This document shows, piece after piece, positions 35,597 to 43,837 of a stretch of 64,000 bases of DNA. The notes below the pieces were generated by a model, which did not search any database, had not been told where the DNA came from, and saw only the letters and a program-made list of their open reading frames with translations. The stretch covers positions 1 through 64,000 of the forward strand of contig JAITVY010000044.1 of the NCBI GenBank assembly GCA_031285565.1, in the 5' to 3' direction. Source of the stretch: Tannerella sp. Lineage in GTDB: Bacteria; Bacteroidota; Bacteroidia; Bacteroidales; Tannerellaceae. The number at the start of each line of letters is the position of its first letter. Within the stretch, counting starts at the first letter, position 1. Both the position numbers and the translations under genes were made by a program.

Positions 35597-36097
35597 TTAA
35601 TCATTCCCTTCAAATGCCCGTTTAAGAACTTCAATATCAAGTTTCCTCATCGTAAACATGGCATGGGTCATACGCTTAACCTTTTCTATGTCAGGATCAG
35701 CCATCATCTCAGTTAATACAACCGGGACTACTTGCCATGAAACACCAAACTTATCTTTCAACCAGCCACACATGCTTTCTTCACCACCATCTGCAGTTAG
35801 TTGTTCCCAATAATAATCTACTTCTTCCTGGGTTTCGCAGTTAATAATAAAAGAAATCGCTTCTGTGAATTTGAATACAGGACCACCATTCAATGCCGTA
35901 AACTTTTGTCCTTCGATCGAAAACTCAACCGTCATTACACTTCCTGCAGGCATACCATGTATATCCAGTCCTTCATCAGTATAGAGTAAAATCCGTCCTA
36001 CCTCCGAATTACTAAAAACAGAGACATAAAAGCGTGCTGCTTCTTCTGCACAATTTTCGAACCAAAGGTGCGGTTCTATTTTCTGAATGATTTTCAT
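35597..36097 (-). CDS. VOC/PhnB-like (glyoxalase-fold) protein
   Basis: A 166-residue cytoplasmic protein, started at ATG 36097 because this gives the normal PhnB beginning MKIIQKIEPHLWFEN; an upstream extension runs through remains of the neighbouring pseudogene. It contains one 3-demethylubiquinone-9 3-methyltransferase-like VOC fold: HLWFENCAEEAARFYVSVF, GQKFTALNGGPVFKFTEAISF, Gln-Glu-Glu-Val-Asp-Tyr-Tyr-Trp, CGWLKDKFGVSWQVVP and a C-terminal AMFTMRKLDIEVLKRAF. Members are widespread and mostly of unknown function. It lies 7 nt after the stop of a decayed SRPBCC gene, so it was probably once second in an operon. Confidence 0.8.
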   Translation of the reverse strand: MKIIQKIEPHLWFENCAEEAARFYVSVFSNSEVGRILLYTDEGLDIHGMPAGSVMTVEFSIEGQKFTALNGGPVFKFTEAISFIINCETQEEVDYYWEQLTADGGEESMCGWLKDKFGVSWQVVPVVLTEMMADPDIEKVKRMTHAMFTMRKLDIEVLKRAFEGND

Positions 36098-36104
36098 AAG
36101 CTTA

Positions 36105-36443
36105 TTACTTTTCATTTCGCATAAAATCAAATGCTCCTTTCCATAGGTTAATACCATATTACAACCAGGCAATCAGGCAGGCAAGAAAATAACTCCCTGT
36201 TGTCCTCACCATCCCAGGTTATTGAGATAGACTTGTCTGTTTCTATTTTACCCACACGGACCGGTGTCTCACCATCGAGTTCAGGGAAACGTCAGAGAAC
36301 AATTTTTCCAGCTTCGATCCGTATCGGCCTTCAAAAATAAAATAATTCGACATCTGAGCCGGATCTATAGTAGCCTCAAATACTTCATGTACAGGTTTAC
36401 TGATCTGCAATGCCGCATTTATTGTTAACTCTTCCGTTTTCAT
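36105..36443 (-). pseudogene. Decayed SRPBCC/AHSA1-type (START-like) gene
   Basis: An N-terminal frame of an SRPBCC domain (MKTEELTINAALQISKPVHE) continues in a second frame as GRIEAGKIVL*RFPELDGE, where TGA (36292-36294) stands for an expected Trp. After a further frame change or deletion it ends as the C-terminus typical of the family, AWL*YGINLWKGAFDFMRNE, with TAA (36159-36161) in place of Glu. So at least two frameshifts/indels and two nonsense changes are visible, and the natural stop is at 36105-36107. It cannot make a full protein. Confidence 0.75.
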
Positions 36444-36455
36444 ACTGCATTCTTT

Positions 36456-36590
36456 TTAGATGTTGTTAAAAGTTTTTACAATAAACCTATATTGTTCCGG
36501 AGCATAAGGAATAACAAATCCTTGCCCGAAAGGTTCATTCCTGTATACCATTCTTGTTCTGCTGTCAACATATCTAAATGAAATGACATA
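36456..36590 (-). other. 44-codon open frame after the MFS stop, possible remnant
   Basis: In frame with and directly after the MFS stop codon there is an open frame of 44 codons with protein-like sequence (for example VYRNEPFGQGFVIPYAPEQY), ending 13 nt before the pseudogene's ATG. It could be a stub of a deleted gene or an unrelated tail. I do not recognise it. Confidence 0.25.
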
Positions 36591-37979
36591 TTAATTTTCT
36601 ACTTTTCCTCTAGCCATTGAAGTATAGACTCCTACGGCACAAATGAGAGCAAATATGAAAAAAGTAATATGGATCACTCTCATTAAATCATCACTGACTT
36701 CGGGAGTTATGGCTTGTTTTCCAATAATAATTGAAATAATCATTGTTACGATTCCCATGCTGAACGATTGTCCCATCAGTCTGACAGTTCCGGTTGTTGC
36801 CGATGCCATACTGTAATTTTTCCGCTCTACAGAACCCATAATTGCATTGGTATTAGGTGAAGAGAATGCTGCAAAACCAACTCCTAATATACCCAACATA
36901 ACCATCAAAAATCCTACAGATGTTCCGGGGGTTATAACGAACGATAGCAAAAGCAATGTGCCCGTGATAAGCGCCATACCTACAGAAGCAATATAACGTG
37001 GTTGCATGTGATCCGACAACTTACCTGCGAGGGGTGATAATGCAGATTGTATAAGCGGCTGAACAATCAGTATGATCCCTGCATTCTGTGCATCTAATCC
37101 TTTTACTTCCTGCAAATATAAACTTATCAGAAAGCCTATCGGGAAAGTAGCTGCATAATTGATAAGTGCAGCAGCCGACGACATTCGAAAGATTCTGTTT
37201 TTAACAAACAGGCTTACATTAAACACAGGATAAGGTTCTTGTTGTTCGTGCTTTACGAAAAAAACAAATAAGATGAACGATGCAACAACCAAGATAAAAC
37301 CGGTAATCTGTGGGAGAATTGTCAGACCGTATATCAGCATCATCACAGCTAAACCATAAATAACCGTTCCTTTCATATCAAAAGGCTCACCGGCAGCTTC
37401 CACCCATTTTTCTTTCATAAAAATAAAGGCGCCTATCAATGAAACAGTTGCGGTTGCAGCAGTAATAAAGAATATATATTCCCAACCCAGGCTTTCAGTA
37501 ATAAATCCCCCTAGTGAAGGCCCCGCTGCAATAGATACATATACGGTTGCTGCATTAACCCCCATTGCGATTCCCCGCTCTTTTGGTGGAAAAACAGAAG
37601 AAATTATAGCAATATTTGTACTGAAAATCATAGCGCTACCTACACCTTGCAGTATCCGTAAGATGATAAGAAATGCACCATTGGATGAAAATCCGCAGCC
37701 AAAAGTTGCTATGGCAAACAAACTTAATCCCAGGATAAAAACATTCCGTTTTCCCCAGATATCAGCCAATCTCCCAAATGGAACTTGTAGAACGGTTGTA
37801 GATAATAAATAAGCGGTAAGTATCCAGCTTTGTTCAATACCATTCAGGTCAAACTCACGCGCAATCTGAGGCAATGCCAGATTAATGGACGAGCCCATGA
37901 AAGGAACTAGAGACGAAGACTGGCAAGCTATAAATAAAATCCAGTTCCGGTATGATTTGGAAGATGTATCTAAAAGCAT
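36591..37979 (-). CDS. MFS multidrug exporter, DHA2 (EmrB/QacA) type
   Basis: A 462-residue inner-membrane drug:H+ antiporter with about 14 helices. The N-terminal half shows SLVPFMGSSINLALPQIAREF, the motif-A loop GRLADIWGKRNVFILGL and the motif-C-like segment AAGPSLGGFITESLGW, all typical of the 14-TM DHA2 group. The C-terminal part carries a second half-repeat with PLAGKLSDHMQPRY. It is divergent from a TetR regulator across a 199-nt gap with an inverted repeat, the usual layout for repressor-controlled efflux. The natural substrate is unknown. Confidence 0.88.
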   Translation of the reverse strand: MLLDTSSKSYRNWILFIACQSSSLVPFMGSSINLALPQIAREFDLNGIEQSWILTAYLLSTTVLQVPFGRLADIWGKRNVFILGLSLFAIATFGCGFSSNGAFLIILRILQGVGSAMIFSTNIAIISSVFPPKERGIAMGVNAATVYVSIAAGPSLGGFITESLGWEYIFFITAATATVSLIGAFIFMKEKWVEAAGEPFDMKGTVIYGLAVMMLIYGLTILPQITGFILVVASFILFVFFVKHEQQEPYPVFNVSLFVKNRIFRMSSAAALINYAATFPIGFLISLYLQEVKGLDAQNAGIILIVQPLIQSALSPLAGKLSDHMQPRYIASVGMALITGTLLLLSFVITPGTSVGFLMVMLGILGVGFAAFSSPNTNAIMGSVERKNYSMASATTGTVRLMGQSFSMGIVTMIISIIIGKQAITPEVSDDLMRVIHITFFIFALICAVGVYTSMARGKVEN

Positions 37980-38093
37980 GGCAATTTAATTTAATCAAAG
38001 TTACAAACTTTTTATCATATCCGGCACAAATCGCAGGCTTACGCCAATTTCTTACCTTTTCTCACTATTCAAACAATCCGCTTAAACATTAAG

Positions 38094-38116
38094 TTGGTTA
38101 AATTTGTTTTAACTAA
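38094..38116. promoter_or_regulatory. Candidate TetR operator
   Basis: TTGGTTAAA (38094-38102) and TTTAACTAA (38108-38116) form an inverted repeat (one mismatch) around a 5-nt centre, 63 nt before the TetR start and in the divergent MFS/TetR region. Size and place fit a TetR-family dimer site. This is inference. Confidence 0.4.
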
Positions 38117-38178
38117 TAACAAGTATTATAAGAATTTCAATATATATATAATTTGAATATTTAGAACGGTAATAAAAT

Positions 38179-38766
38179 ATGAAACAACAAACAATCGATT
38201 TGATTCTAAAAGAGTCTTTCAAGTTATTTGCAGGAAGTAGATACGAACATGTAACAGTTGCAGACATAGAACGGGCTACCAAATTAACCCGTGGCGCAAT
38301 CTTTTATTACATGGCAAACAAAGAACATTTGTTTAAGGAAATTGCTGATAAATATATTTTCAACCAGGAATTAACATCAAAAGGCAATAAACAAAATCTG
38401 GCTTCATTCATTGATAGTTTTATTGGTCAATTAAAAGACCTGAAAAAACAAATGAAATCACTAGGCGTAAAAAATGCAAACTATGCTTATATAAATATTA
38501 TTAATCAGGCTACCCACTACTATCCGGATTATATCAAGGAATCAAAAAAGAATGAAAAAAAAGAGCTGAACATCTGGATTGAAGTAGTTCAAAATGCAAT
38601 ATCTTCAGGAGAAATCGTAAAAGATACCAATAGTACAGCCATAGGAAGTATCTTTTATCATTTATATGCCGGTTTTTCCTACAAAAGTATTTTTCTTCCG
38701 GATGGCATCGATATAGATCAACTCCAGAAGACTTTCGACACGGTCTATCAGATGATAAAAAAATAA
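38179..38766 (+). CDS. TetR/AcrR family transcriptional regulator
   Basis: A 195-residue cytoplasmic repressor. The N-terminal HTH (about 1-60) is classic: ILKESFKLFAGSRYEHVTVADIERATKLTRGAIFYYMANKEHLFKEI. The C-terminal all-helical ligand domain ends GFSYKSIFLPDGIDIDQL, similar to regulators of efflux genes in Bacteroidetes. It is divergent from the MFS exporter and probably represses it and itself until a ligand binds. A second TetR-like gene follows 75 nt downstream. Confidence 0.9.
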   Translation: MKQQTIDLILKESFKLFAGSRYEHVTVADIERATKLTRGAIFYYMANKEHLFKEIADKYIFNQELTSKGNKQNLASFIDSFIGQLKDLKKQMKSLGVKNANYAYINIINQATHYYPDYIKESKKNEKKELNIWIEVVQNAISSGEIVKDTNSTAIGSIFYHLYAGFSYKSIFLPDGIDIDQLQKTFDTVYQMIKK

Positions 38767-38841
38767 CTGCACAGGTAACAATCCGACAATATACAATTCA
38801 GGATATGCAGTTCATATTTAATCAAATAAACAGCTGTTTAT

Positions 38842-39576
38842 ATGGATAATTCCGAACAAAAAATTATAAAGAATAAACGCACACGACGAACAGATGCTGA
38901 AATCAAAAAAAGCATCTTCGACGCAATTTATCAAATCATTAAGGATAAAGGAATTTCTGTCCTATCAATTAACCTGATTGTAGAATATTCGAAAATAAGC
39001 CCATTGGTTATCAATAAACGGTTTAAAGATTTAAATGATATTATCGAACAATTCATTAGCCGCTGGGACTATTGGACAGACCTTTTTTCGGAGAATAAGC
39101 ATCAGGTCCCGACCAAAGAATCCTACCGGGAAACATTGGAATCAGTATTGGATATTATATGGAAAAAGAAAGCAATACAACAAATCCTGGCCTGGCAAAT
39201 CACAGAAGATTCATGGTTGCAAGATTCAACCATAAAAGAACAAGAAGCCGGAATAAAAAAATTCACCGGTCAATATGATAATTTATTTAAAGATTCAGGA
39301 TACGATATCCATATCATAACAGCAATATTTCTTGCCTCCATCTACTATATATCATCATACAAGAAAAAAGCTTCCTTTTGCGGGTTAAACCTGAAAGGGC
39401 ATTTCGGAAATATAAAACTACTGGAAGGAATAAGTCAATTATCAGGTCTGGTATTCGAGAACGTAAATAAGACCAAAGAAAAAGAAATTGCAAAAAAAAT
39501 GCTGGAAAGTGGTGATCATGCTGATAAAGTAATGCATATCACCGGGCTTAGCAAAGAAGAAATAAAGGCTTTGTAA
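38842..39576 (+). CDS. TetR-like regulator with an unusual C-terminal tail
   Basis: A 244-residue protein. The N-terminal TetR HTH (about 15-70) is divergent but readable: RTDAEIKKSIFDAIYQIIKD, then ISVLSINLIVEYSKISPLVINKRFKDLNDIIEQF. The middle is helical, with a Trp-rich segment. The last 35 residues (KEKEIAKKMLESGDHADKVM, then HITGLSKEEIKAL) resemble the C-terminal tail of Rpn/PD-(D/E)XK transposase-like proteins, where such a helix-turn-helix follows the nuclease. It lies 75 nt after the first TetR gene, so the two may be co-transcribed. The target is unknown. Confidence 0.65.
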   Translation: MDNSEQKIIKNKRTRRTDAEIKKSIFDAIYQIIKDKGISVLSINLIVEYSKISPLVINKRFKDLNDIIEQFISRWDYWTDLFSENKHQVPTKESYRETLESVLDIIWKKKAIQQILAWQITEDSWLQDSTIKEQEAGIKKFTGQYDNLFKDSGYDIHIITAIFLASIYYISSYKKKASFCGLNLKGHFGNIKLLEGISQLSGLVFENVNKTKEKEIAKKMLESGDHADKVMHITGLSKEEIKAL

Positions 39577-39586
39577 TACGAAAATA

Positions 39587-39738
39587 GGGACTGTCCGGAA
39601 AATTTGTTTTCCGTCATTCCGATCGAAGAGAGGAATCGCATAAACGCTAATAATATTATGCCTATGCGATGTCTCTATATACATCGACATGACGAAGTCG
39701 CTTTTGAAACCGGAATACTAGCTTTCCGGATAGTCCCC
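39587..39738. mobile_element. MITE-like palindromic element, about 150 bp
   Basis: Ends GGGACTGTCCGGAAA (39587-39601) and TTCCGGATAGTCCC (39724-39737) are inverted copies with one mismatch. Inside, CGTCATTCCGAT and ATCGACATGACG, and ATCGCATA and TATGCGAT, are further inverted pairs, so the whole stretch is one long imperfect palindrome. It codes for nothing and lies between the convergent TetR-like and OMP genes. Confidence 0.65.
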
Positions 39739-39769
39739 TTTTCAAATATAAATTCTATACTTCAAGCCA

Positions 39770-40237
39770 TCAAAAATGATAAGCCACCCGGGCGCCTATT
39801 AAAGCCTGATCATAATCATTAATCAAATTATATTTAAAATCCATTCCGATTGACAGTTCATCCATTATCCTGAACTCACCACCTAACCCGATATTAGGTC
39901 CTACACGGGTATCTTTACCACTTGAATGTTTAGGATCCCAAATAGAAAGGCTCAGTCCGCCTATCGGATAAAATGAAAAAATACGTGTTACATCAATTAC
40001 ATAATGAGCGTCAACATCAATATACCAGGCTTGTAAACCCTTACTACGAGCCATATAAGTGATAGAAGGAGCAATCCGCACATCCGATAAAATATTGTAA
40101 CGAAAATCTACTCCAAAAGTCACAGTTTCATATTCAAGCGCCAATCCCATCGTTGCACCTGCAGACGCATGCCCCTTCTGTGCATATCCGCTTACTGCTA
40201 TTACAGCAAATAAAAATAAAAAAATAACCTTCTTCAT
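39770..40237 (-). CDS. Small outer-membrane beta-barrel protein
   Basis: A 155-residue protein with a signal peptide (cut near GYAQ, about 20). The mature part is a run of amphipathic strands with alternating aromatic residues (LEYETVTFGVDFRYNIL, AWYIDVDAHYVIDVTRIFSFYPIGGLSLSIWD) ending in a Phe, as in OmpW/OprF-like 8-strand barrels. It probably sits in the outer membrane. It lies 25 nt downstream of the C69 dipeptidase gene, so the two may be co-transcribed. The function is unknown. Confidence 0.75.
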   Translation of the reverse strand: MKKVIFLFLFAVIAVSGYAQKGHASAGATMGLALEYETVTFGVDFRYNILSDVRIAPSITYMARSKGLQAWYIDVDAHYVIDVTRIFSFYPIGGLSLSIWDPKHSSGKDTRVGPNIGLGGEFRIMDELSIGMDFKYNLINDYDQALIGARVAYHF

Positions 40238-40262
40238 CTTCTTTCAATTTTAAAAATACCTA

Positions 40263-41909
40263 TTAATTACCTCTTACCTTTAATCTTTCACCCGCACTAT
40301 TTACAATACTACGATAGTATTCTTCGTCGTAACCCGGAAAATCAGGCGAAGCAGGCAATCCGTACGGATTCCTTTTAAAACGGCCGTTTTCCTCTTTCTT
40401 CACATTTCCATCAATGTATTTTACCAATAAATACTCACCCAGTTGCTTCCATAGCGCCGTAGCCTGATCTGCATTCGATAAACTAAACTGCGTTAAGAAA
40501 TCAACGGCCTCCTTTGGATTTTTATTATATAGTTCAACCGCTTTTTTTTCAATCAGCGATAAATTCTTTTCGTATCCACCTTCAATCTCATCCTGCACTT
40601 TCCGTATATCCTGGATCATAAAACTATACTTATGATAAGCCATATTAGCAACCCAGTTATGAATCCAGAATGCCGAAGTCCATGAGAAATTATATAAATC
40701 ACCATTTCCGACCCGGTAGCATAAAGGTGTTTCCACAGCACAACAATATACCGGATTAAATAATGTCATATCTGCATCATCGACACCAAACCAAAGAATG
40801 CCACCGACCGGATCCGGCAACCAGTTACGCATTTGCGGCACAATTACAAAAGCAGTCTGCTGCGTTGCAATCGCACGTTCATTCAGGTATTGTTCGCCGT
40901 CTACAGTGAAATTCATCGGACGCCAGCGGTAAGGTACTTTATAAGGACCAGCACCAGCATCTTTTGTCATATCCAGATCCGTTCCTTCAAAATGATCGCG
41001 CATGCCGTTCTGCACATCTCTTACCGATAATTTACGGTTCGGCTTAATATATAAAGGCATAGGTTCTTTTGTAGGATCACCTTTTATAAAATCGGCATAC
41101 TGATCCATTGTATTATCATATTTACGGAAAAACGACCATACACGGGCTTCACATGCTCTTAACCCACCGAAATCATACGGGTTGTATGTCTTGGCAAAGC
41201 TAAAATCTTCATCTTTCCCACTGAAATAACCTTTCTTACGGGCAAACGAAACCACATCCGGCGAATACATACAATTTTCCTTATCATTAAAAGGTATCTG
41301 CTGGATACGGGATTGATTGGCATGTGCCGAAATACAATCATCGGGAATACGGATCGCTACCCATACAGCGCCTTTATTACCAACGCCTTTACCGACCATC
41401 TCCATAACCCAGGCTTCGTTTTTATCGGCTATCGAAAATGTTTCACCACCACTATAATATCCATGGGCAGCAACTAAATCGGTCATTACTTTAATAGCTT
41501 CGCGGGCTGTCTTTGCACGCTGCAATGCAATATATATCAGGCTTCCGTAATCAATAATACCAGTCGAATCCTCTAACTCTGAGCGGCCGCCAAAGGTACT
41601 TTCCGTAATAGCCAACTGATGTTCGTTCATATTCCCCACTACAGAATAGGTTTCTGCTACTTGTGGAATCTGTCCTAAAAATTTACCCGAATCCCAATCA
41701 TACACATCCAATACCGTACCTTTTGGCCATTGGGCTGCAGGCCAACGATACATTTCTCCATATAAGTTATGCGAATCTGCTGCATAGCTGATCATTACAG
41801 AACCGTCAACCGATGCCTTTTTCCCTACCAGCAGTCCTGTACAGGCAAAAGCCTGACTACTAATAATTGTACAAGTCAAAATAAGAGCGGCAATTAATTT
41901 TTTGTTCAT
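40263..41909 (-). CDS. C69 family dipeptidase (PepD-like), secreted
   Basis: A 548-residue Ntn-hydrolase-type dipeptidase. After the signal (1-22, ending AFA) the mature chain begins at Cys23 in CTGLLVGKKASVDGSVM. In C69 enzymes this N-terminal Cys is the nucleophile, exposed by processing. Family features follow: NMNEHQLAITESTFGGR, AKTAREAIKVMTDLVAAHGYYS, NKNEAWVMEMVGKG-like segment, and a long C-terminal part with the AFWIHNWVANMAYHKY region. It probably degrades dipeptides in the periplasm. A barrel-type OMP gene follows after 25 nt. Confidence 0.92.
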   Translation of the reverse strand: MNKKLIAALILTCTIISSQAFACTGLLVGKKASVDGSVMISYAADSHNLYGEMYRWPAAQWPKGTVLDVYDWDSGKFLGQIPQVAETYSVVGNMNEHQLAITESTFGGRSELEDSTGIIDYGSLIYIALQRAKTAREAIKVMTDLVAAHGYYSGGETFSIADKNEAWVMEMVGKGVGNKGAVWVAIRIPDDCISAHANQSRIQQIPFNDKENCMYSPDVVSFARKKGYFSGKDEDFSFAKTYNPYDFGGLRACEARVWSFFRKYDNTMDQYADFIKGDPTKEPMPLYIKPNRKLSVRDVQNGMRDHFEGTDLDMTKDAGAGPYKVPYRWRPMNFTVDGEQYLNERAIATQQTAFVIVPQMRNWLPDPVGGILWFGVDDADMTLFNPVYCCAVETPLCYRVGNGDLYNFSWTSAFWIHNWVANMAYHKYSFMIQDIRKVQDEIEGGYEKNLSLIEKKAVELYNKNPKEAVDFLTQFSLSNADQATALWKQLGEYLLVKYIDGNVKKEENGRFKRNPYGLPASPDFPGYDEEYYRSIVNSAGERLKVRGN

Positions 41910-42130
41910 ATTTTATATCCGGTTTTGATTTATTAATGGTATATGTATGCAAAGAAACAAAATTCCGTATAAAAACTTATAAAGATTATCTTATTTTAAC
42001 CTCATTCATTTCATTGTACGATTAATAACCTTCTTGTCTTATCTTTTTATTTTTAACATATAAGTTTTGAATTTAAAATGTAAAAGCAAATCTGACAAAA
42101 ATTGATAAAATAATACGGGGTAAGCTATAA

Positions 42131-42162
42131 AAAAGGCAGATGATTTAGAACATCTGCCTTTT
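42131..42162. terminator. Intrinsic terminator of the arginine decarboxylase gene
   Basis: AAAAGGCAGATG (42131-42142) and CATCTGCCTTTT (42151-42162) form a perfect 12-bp inverted repeat with an 8-nt loop. A-rich sequence precedes it, giving a U-rich tail on the minus-strand transcript that ends the gene at 42205. Confidence 0.85.
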
Positions 42163-42204
42163 CACTTATCAAATATATGCCCTTACATAAACAAATTACA
42201 GCAA

Positions 42205-42738
42205 CTACGCATTTGGCTGAATAAAATCAGTAAAACAAAGCGCTGCTAAAGCTGTACCATAGCGTCGTTCTACCGTAAGTCCTTCTGTAACAAAATTCAG
42301 ATCTCCCAGATAGAATTTACCATATGTACGTTGATGTAAATCATTAATTACACGTATCAGACGCGCTTCCAGTTCTTCAATCCTATAGCGTCCGCTAACT
42401 TCGCATACCAGACCACCCACTTTTTCGTCGAAATTCTCATCTTTGTACATCCAGGCATATACAATACCTGCCGAAACAAACTCGTCCTGATAACCATGTG
42501 TTACAGACATTATTGTTTTCATTTCCGAACCAAACGGAGGCAAATCAATTTCGTCCATTGTTGCCAAATGAGCTGTCCCCGGTATTACTGACGAGTAAGT
42601 CATAATGTTAAAATCGGCAATACCTGCATCATGCAATGCCATGTGATAAGAACCAGCATGCTTTTCCAGATCGGAGTCGCCACTGCCTTTTGCAACAAAA
42701 AAGGTATTCGGGATCAGATTCCCAACTTTTTTTACCAT
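42205..42738 (-). CDS. Pyruvoyl-dependent arginine decarboxylase
   Basis: A 177-residue cytoplasmic enzyme that turns arginine to agmatine using a pyruvoyl group made by self-cleavage. The cleavage site is Ser49-Ser50 in IMTYSSVIPG; Ser50 becomes the pyruvoyl end of the alpha chain. Other family parts are visible: Glu-Met-Lys, VTHGYQDEFVSAGIVYAWMYKDE, and a C-terminal FVTEGLTVERRYGTALAALCF. The length matches the family. It is a single gene with its own promoter and terminator, so it probably serves polyamine synthesis or acid tolerance rather than an operon pathway. No agmatine-processing gene is nearby. Confidence 0.9.
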   Translation of the reverse strand: MVKKVGNLIPNTFFVAKGSGDSDLEKHAGSYHMALHDAGIADFNIMTYSSVIPGTAHLATMDEIDLPPFGSEMKTIMSVTHGYQDEFVSAGIVYAWMYKDENFDEKVGGLVCEVSGRYRIEELEARLIRVINDLHQRTYGKFYLGDLNFVTEGLTVERRYGTALAALCFTDFIQPNA

Positions 42739-42813
42739 CTCAAAAAAATCCTTTTTATCAAAATTAATACTACATTATCCCGCTTCCGTTTCGTGATGTT
42801 CCATTCGGGCTCG

Positions 42814-42843
42814 CAAAAATACAAACTTCTTTGGTATTTCAAA
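42814..42843 (-). promoter_or_regulatory. Promoter of the arginine decarboxylase gene
   Basis: On the minus strand TATTTTTG (plus CAAAAATA, 42814-42821) is a perfect -7 box, with TTTG (plus CAAA, 42840-42843) 18 nt upstream. The start codon lies 76 nt downstream. The -33 spacing is slightly short. Confidence 0.6.
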
Positions 42844-42882
42844 TAATGTGAAAGACAATATTATTTAGATGTTGTTTAAATT

Positions 42883-43836
42883 TTATAATGTCGGCGTTCC
42901 TTTCAGTAAATAAATAGTATATATTACATAAACAGAGACCAATAGGAGACCTTCCAAACGATTAATCCGAAAACCTGTTCTGACAAGCGGCAGAAGTAAA
43001 ACCGAGACACCCAGCATAACTAATAAATCCACATAATTTACCTGTAAAGCCGTAATCGGATGTACTAATGCCGAAAGACCCATAATTGCTAATATATTGA
43101 AGATGTTCGATCCGACAATATTCCCGATTGCAATATCGGATTGTCTCTTTGTTGCAGCAACTATCGATGTGGCCAGTTCCGGCATACTCGTGCCGGCTGC
43201 AACAATCGTCAAGCCTGTTACCGCCTCACTAATACCCGCAAACTGTGCAATTATGACAGCCTGCTTTACCAATAAATCCGAAGCAAATACCAATACAACC
43301 AGCCCAATGACAATCAATCCTATATCAAATGACCAGTGTTTCAGTATTTTCATACCGCTTTCGTCATTTGCATCCGCTGCATCTTTCCTTTTTCTAGAGT
43401 AATAGAGGCTCATACCCGTGTATACAAGAATACCGGCAAAAAACAACCCTCCTCCTATTCTTCCTAAAAATCCATCCCAAAACATTACAGTAAATAAGAC
43501 GGAAGCAACCACCATTACTGGGATATCCACTTTAAATAACTGTACTTTAGCTTGTAACGGATACACTATGGCTGATAATCCTAATATGAAAGCTATATTA
43601 AATATATTAGATCCGATCACATTACCGACAGCAATATCTCCTTGTCCGCTCAATGTAGCATTCAGACTGACAACCAATTCCGGCGAACTTGTTCCGAAAG
43701 CCACCACTGTCAATCCTACTACAAGCGGTGAAATACTTGCTCTCAAAGCCAGTGAAGAACTGCCACGCACCAGCCATTCCGCTCCAAAATAGAGTGCAAC
43801 AAGCGATAGAATCAACAAAAGAATTGTTATGACCAT
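42883..43836 (-). CDS. Calcium/sodium antiporter (CaCA family, YrbG type)
   Basis: A 317-residue inner-membrane exchanger with about ten helices in two inverted halves. Each half has the alpha-repeat: VVGLTVVAFGTSSPELVVSLNA with GNVIGSNIFNIAFILG, and VTGLTIVAAGTSMPELATSIVA with GNIVGSNIFNILAIMG. The acidic Glu in each Gly-Thr-Ser-x-Pro-Glu is the ion-binding residue. It expels Ca2+ in exchange for Na+ or K+. It lies 1 nt after the stop of a PAP2 gene, so it is translated with it. Confidence 0.95.
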   Translation of the reverse strand: MVITILLLILSLVALYFGAEWLVRGSSSLALRASISPLVVGLTVVAFGTSSPELVVSLNATLSGQGDIAVGNVIGSNIFNIAFILGLSAIVYPLQAKVQLFKVDIPVMVVASVLFTVMFWDGFLGRIGGGLFFAGILVYTGMSLYYSRKRKDAADANDESGMKILKHWSFDIGLIVIGLVVLVFASDLLVKQAVIIAQFAGISEAVTGLTIVAAGTSMPELATSIVAATKRQSDIAIGNIVGSNIFNILAIMGLSALVHPITALQVNYVDLLVMLGVSVLLLPLVRTGFRINRLEGLLLVSVYVIYTIYLLKGTPTL

Positions 43837-43837
43837 A

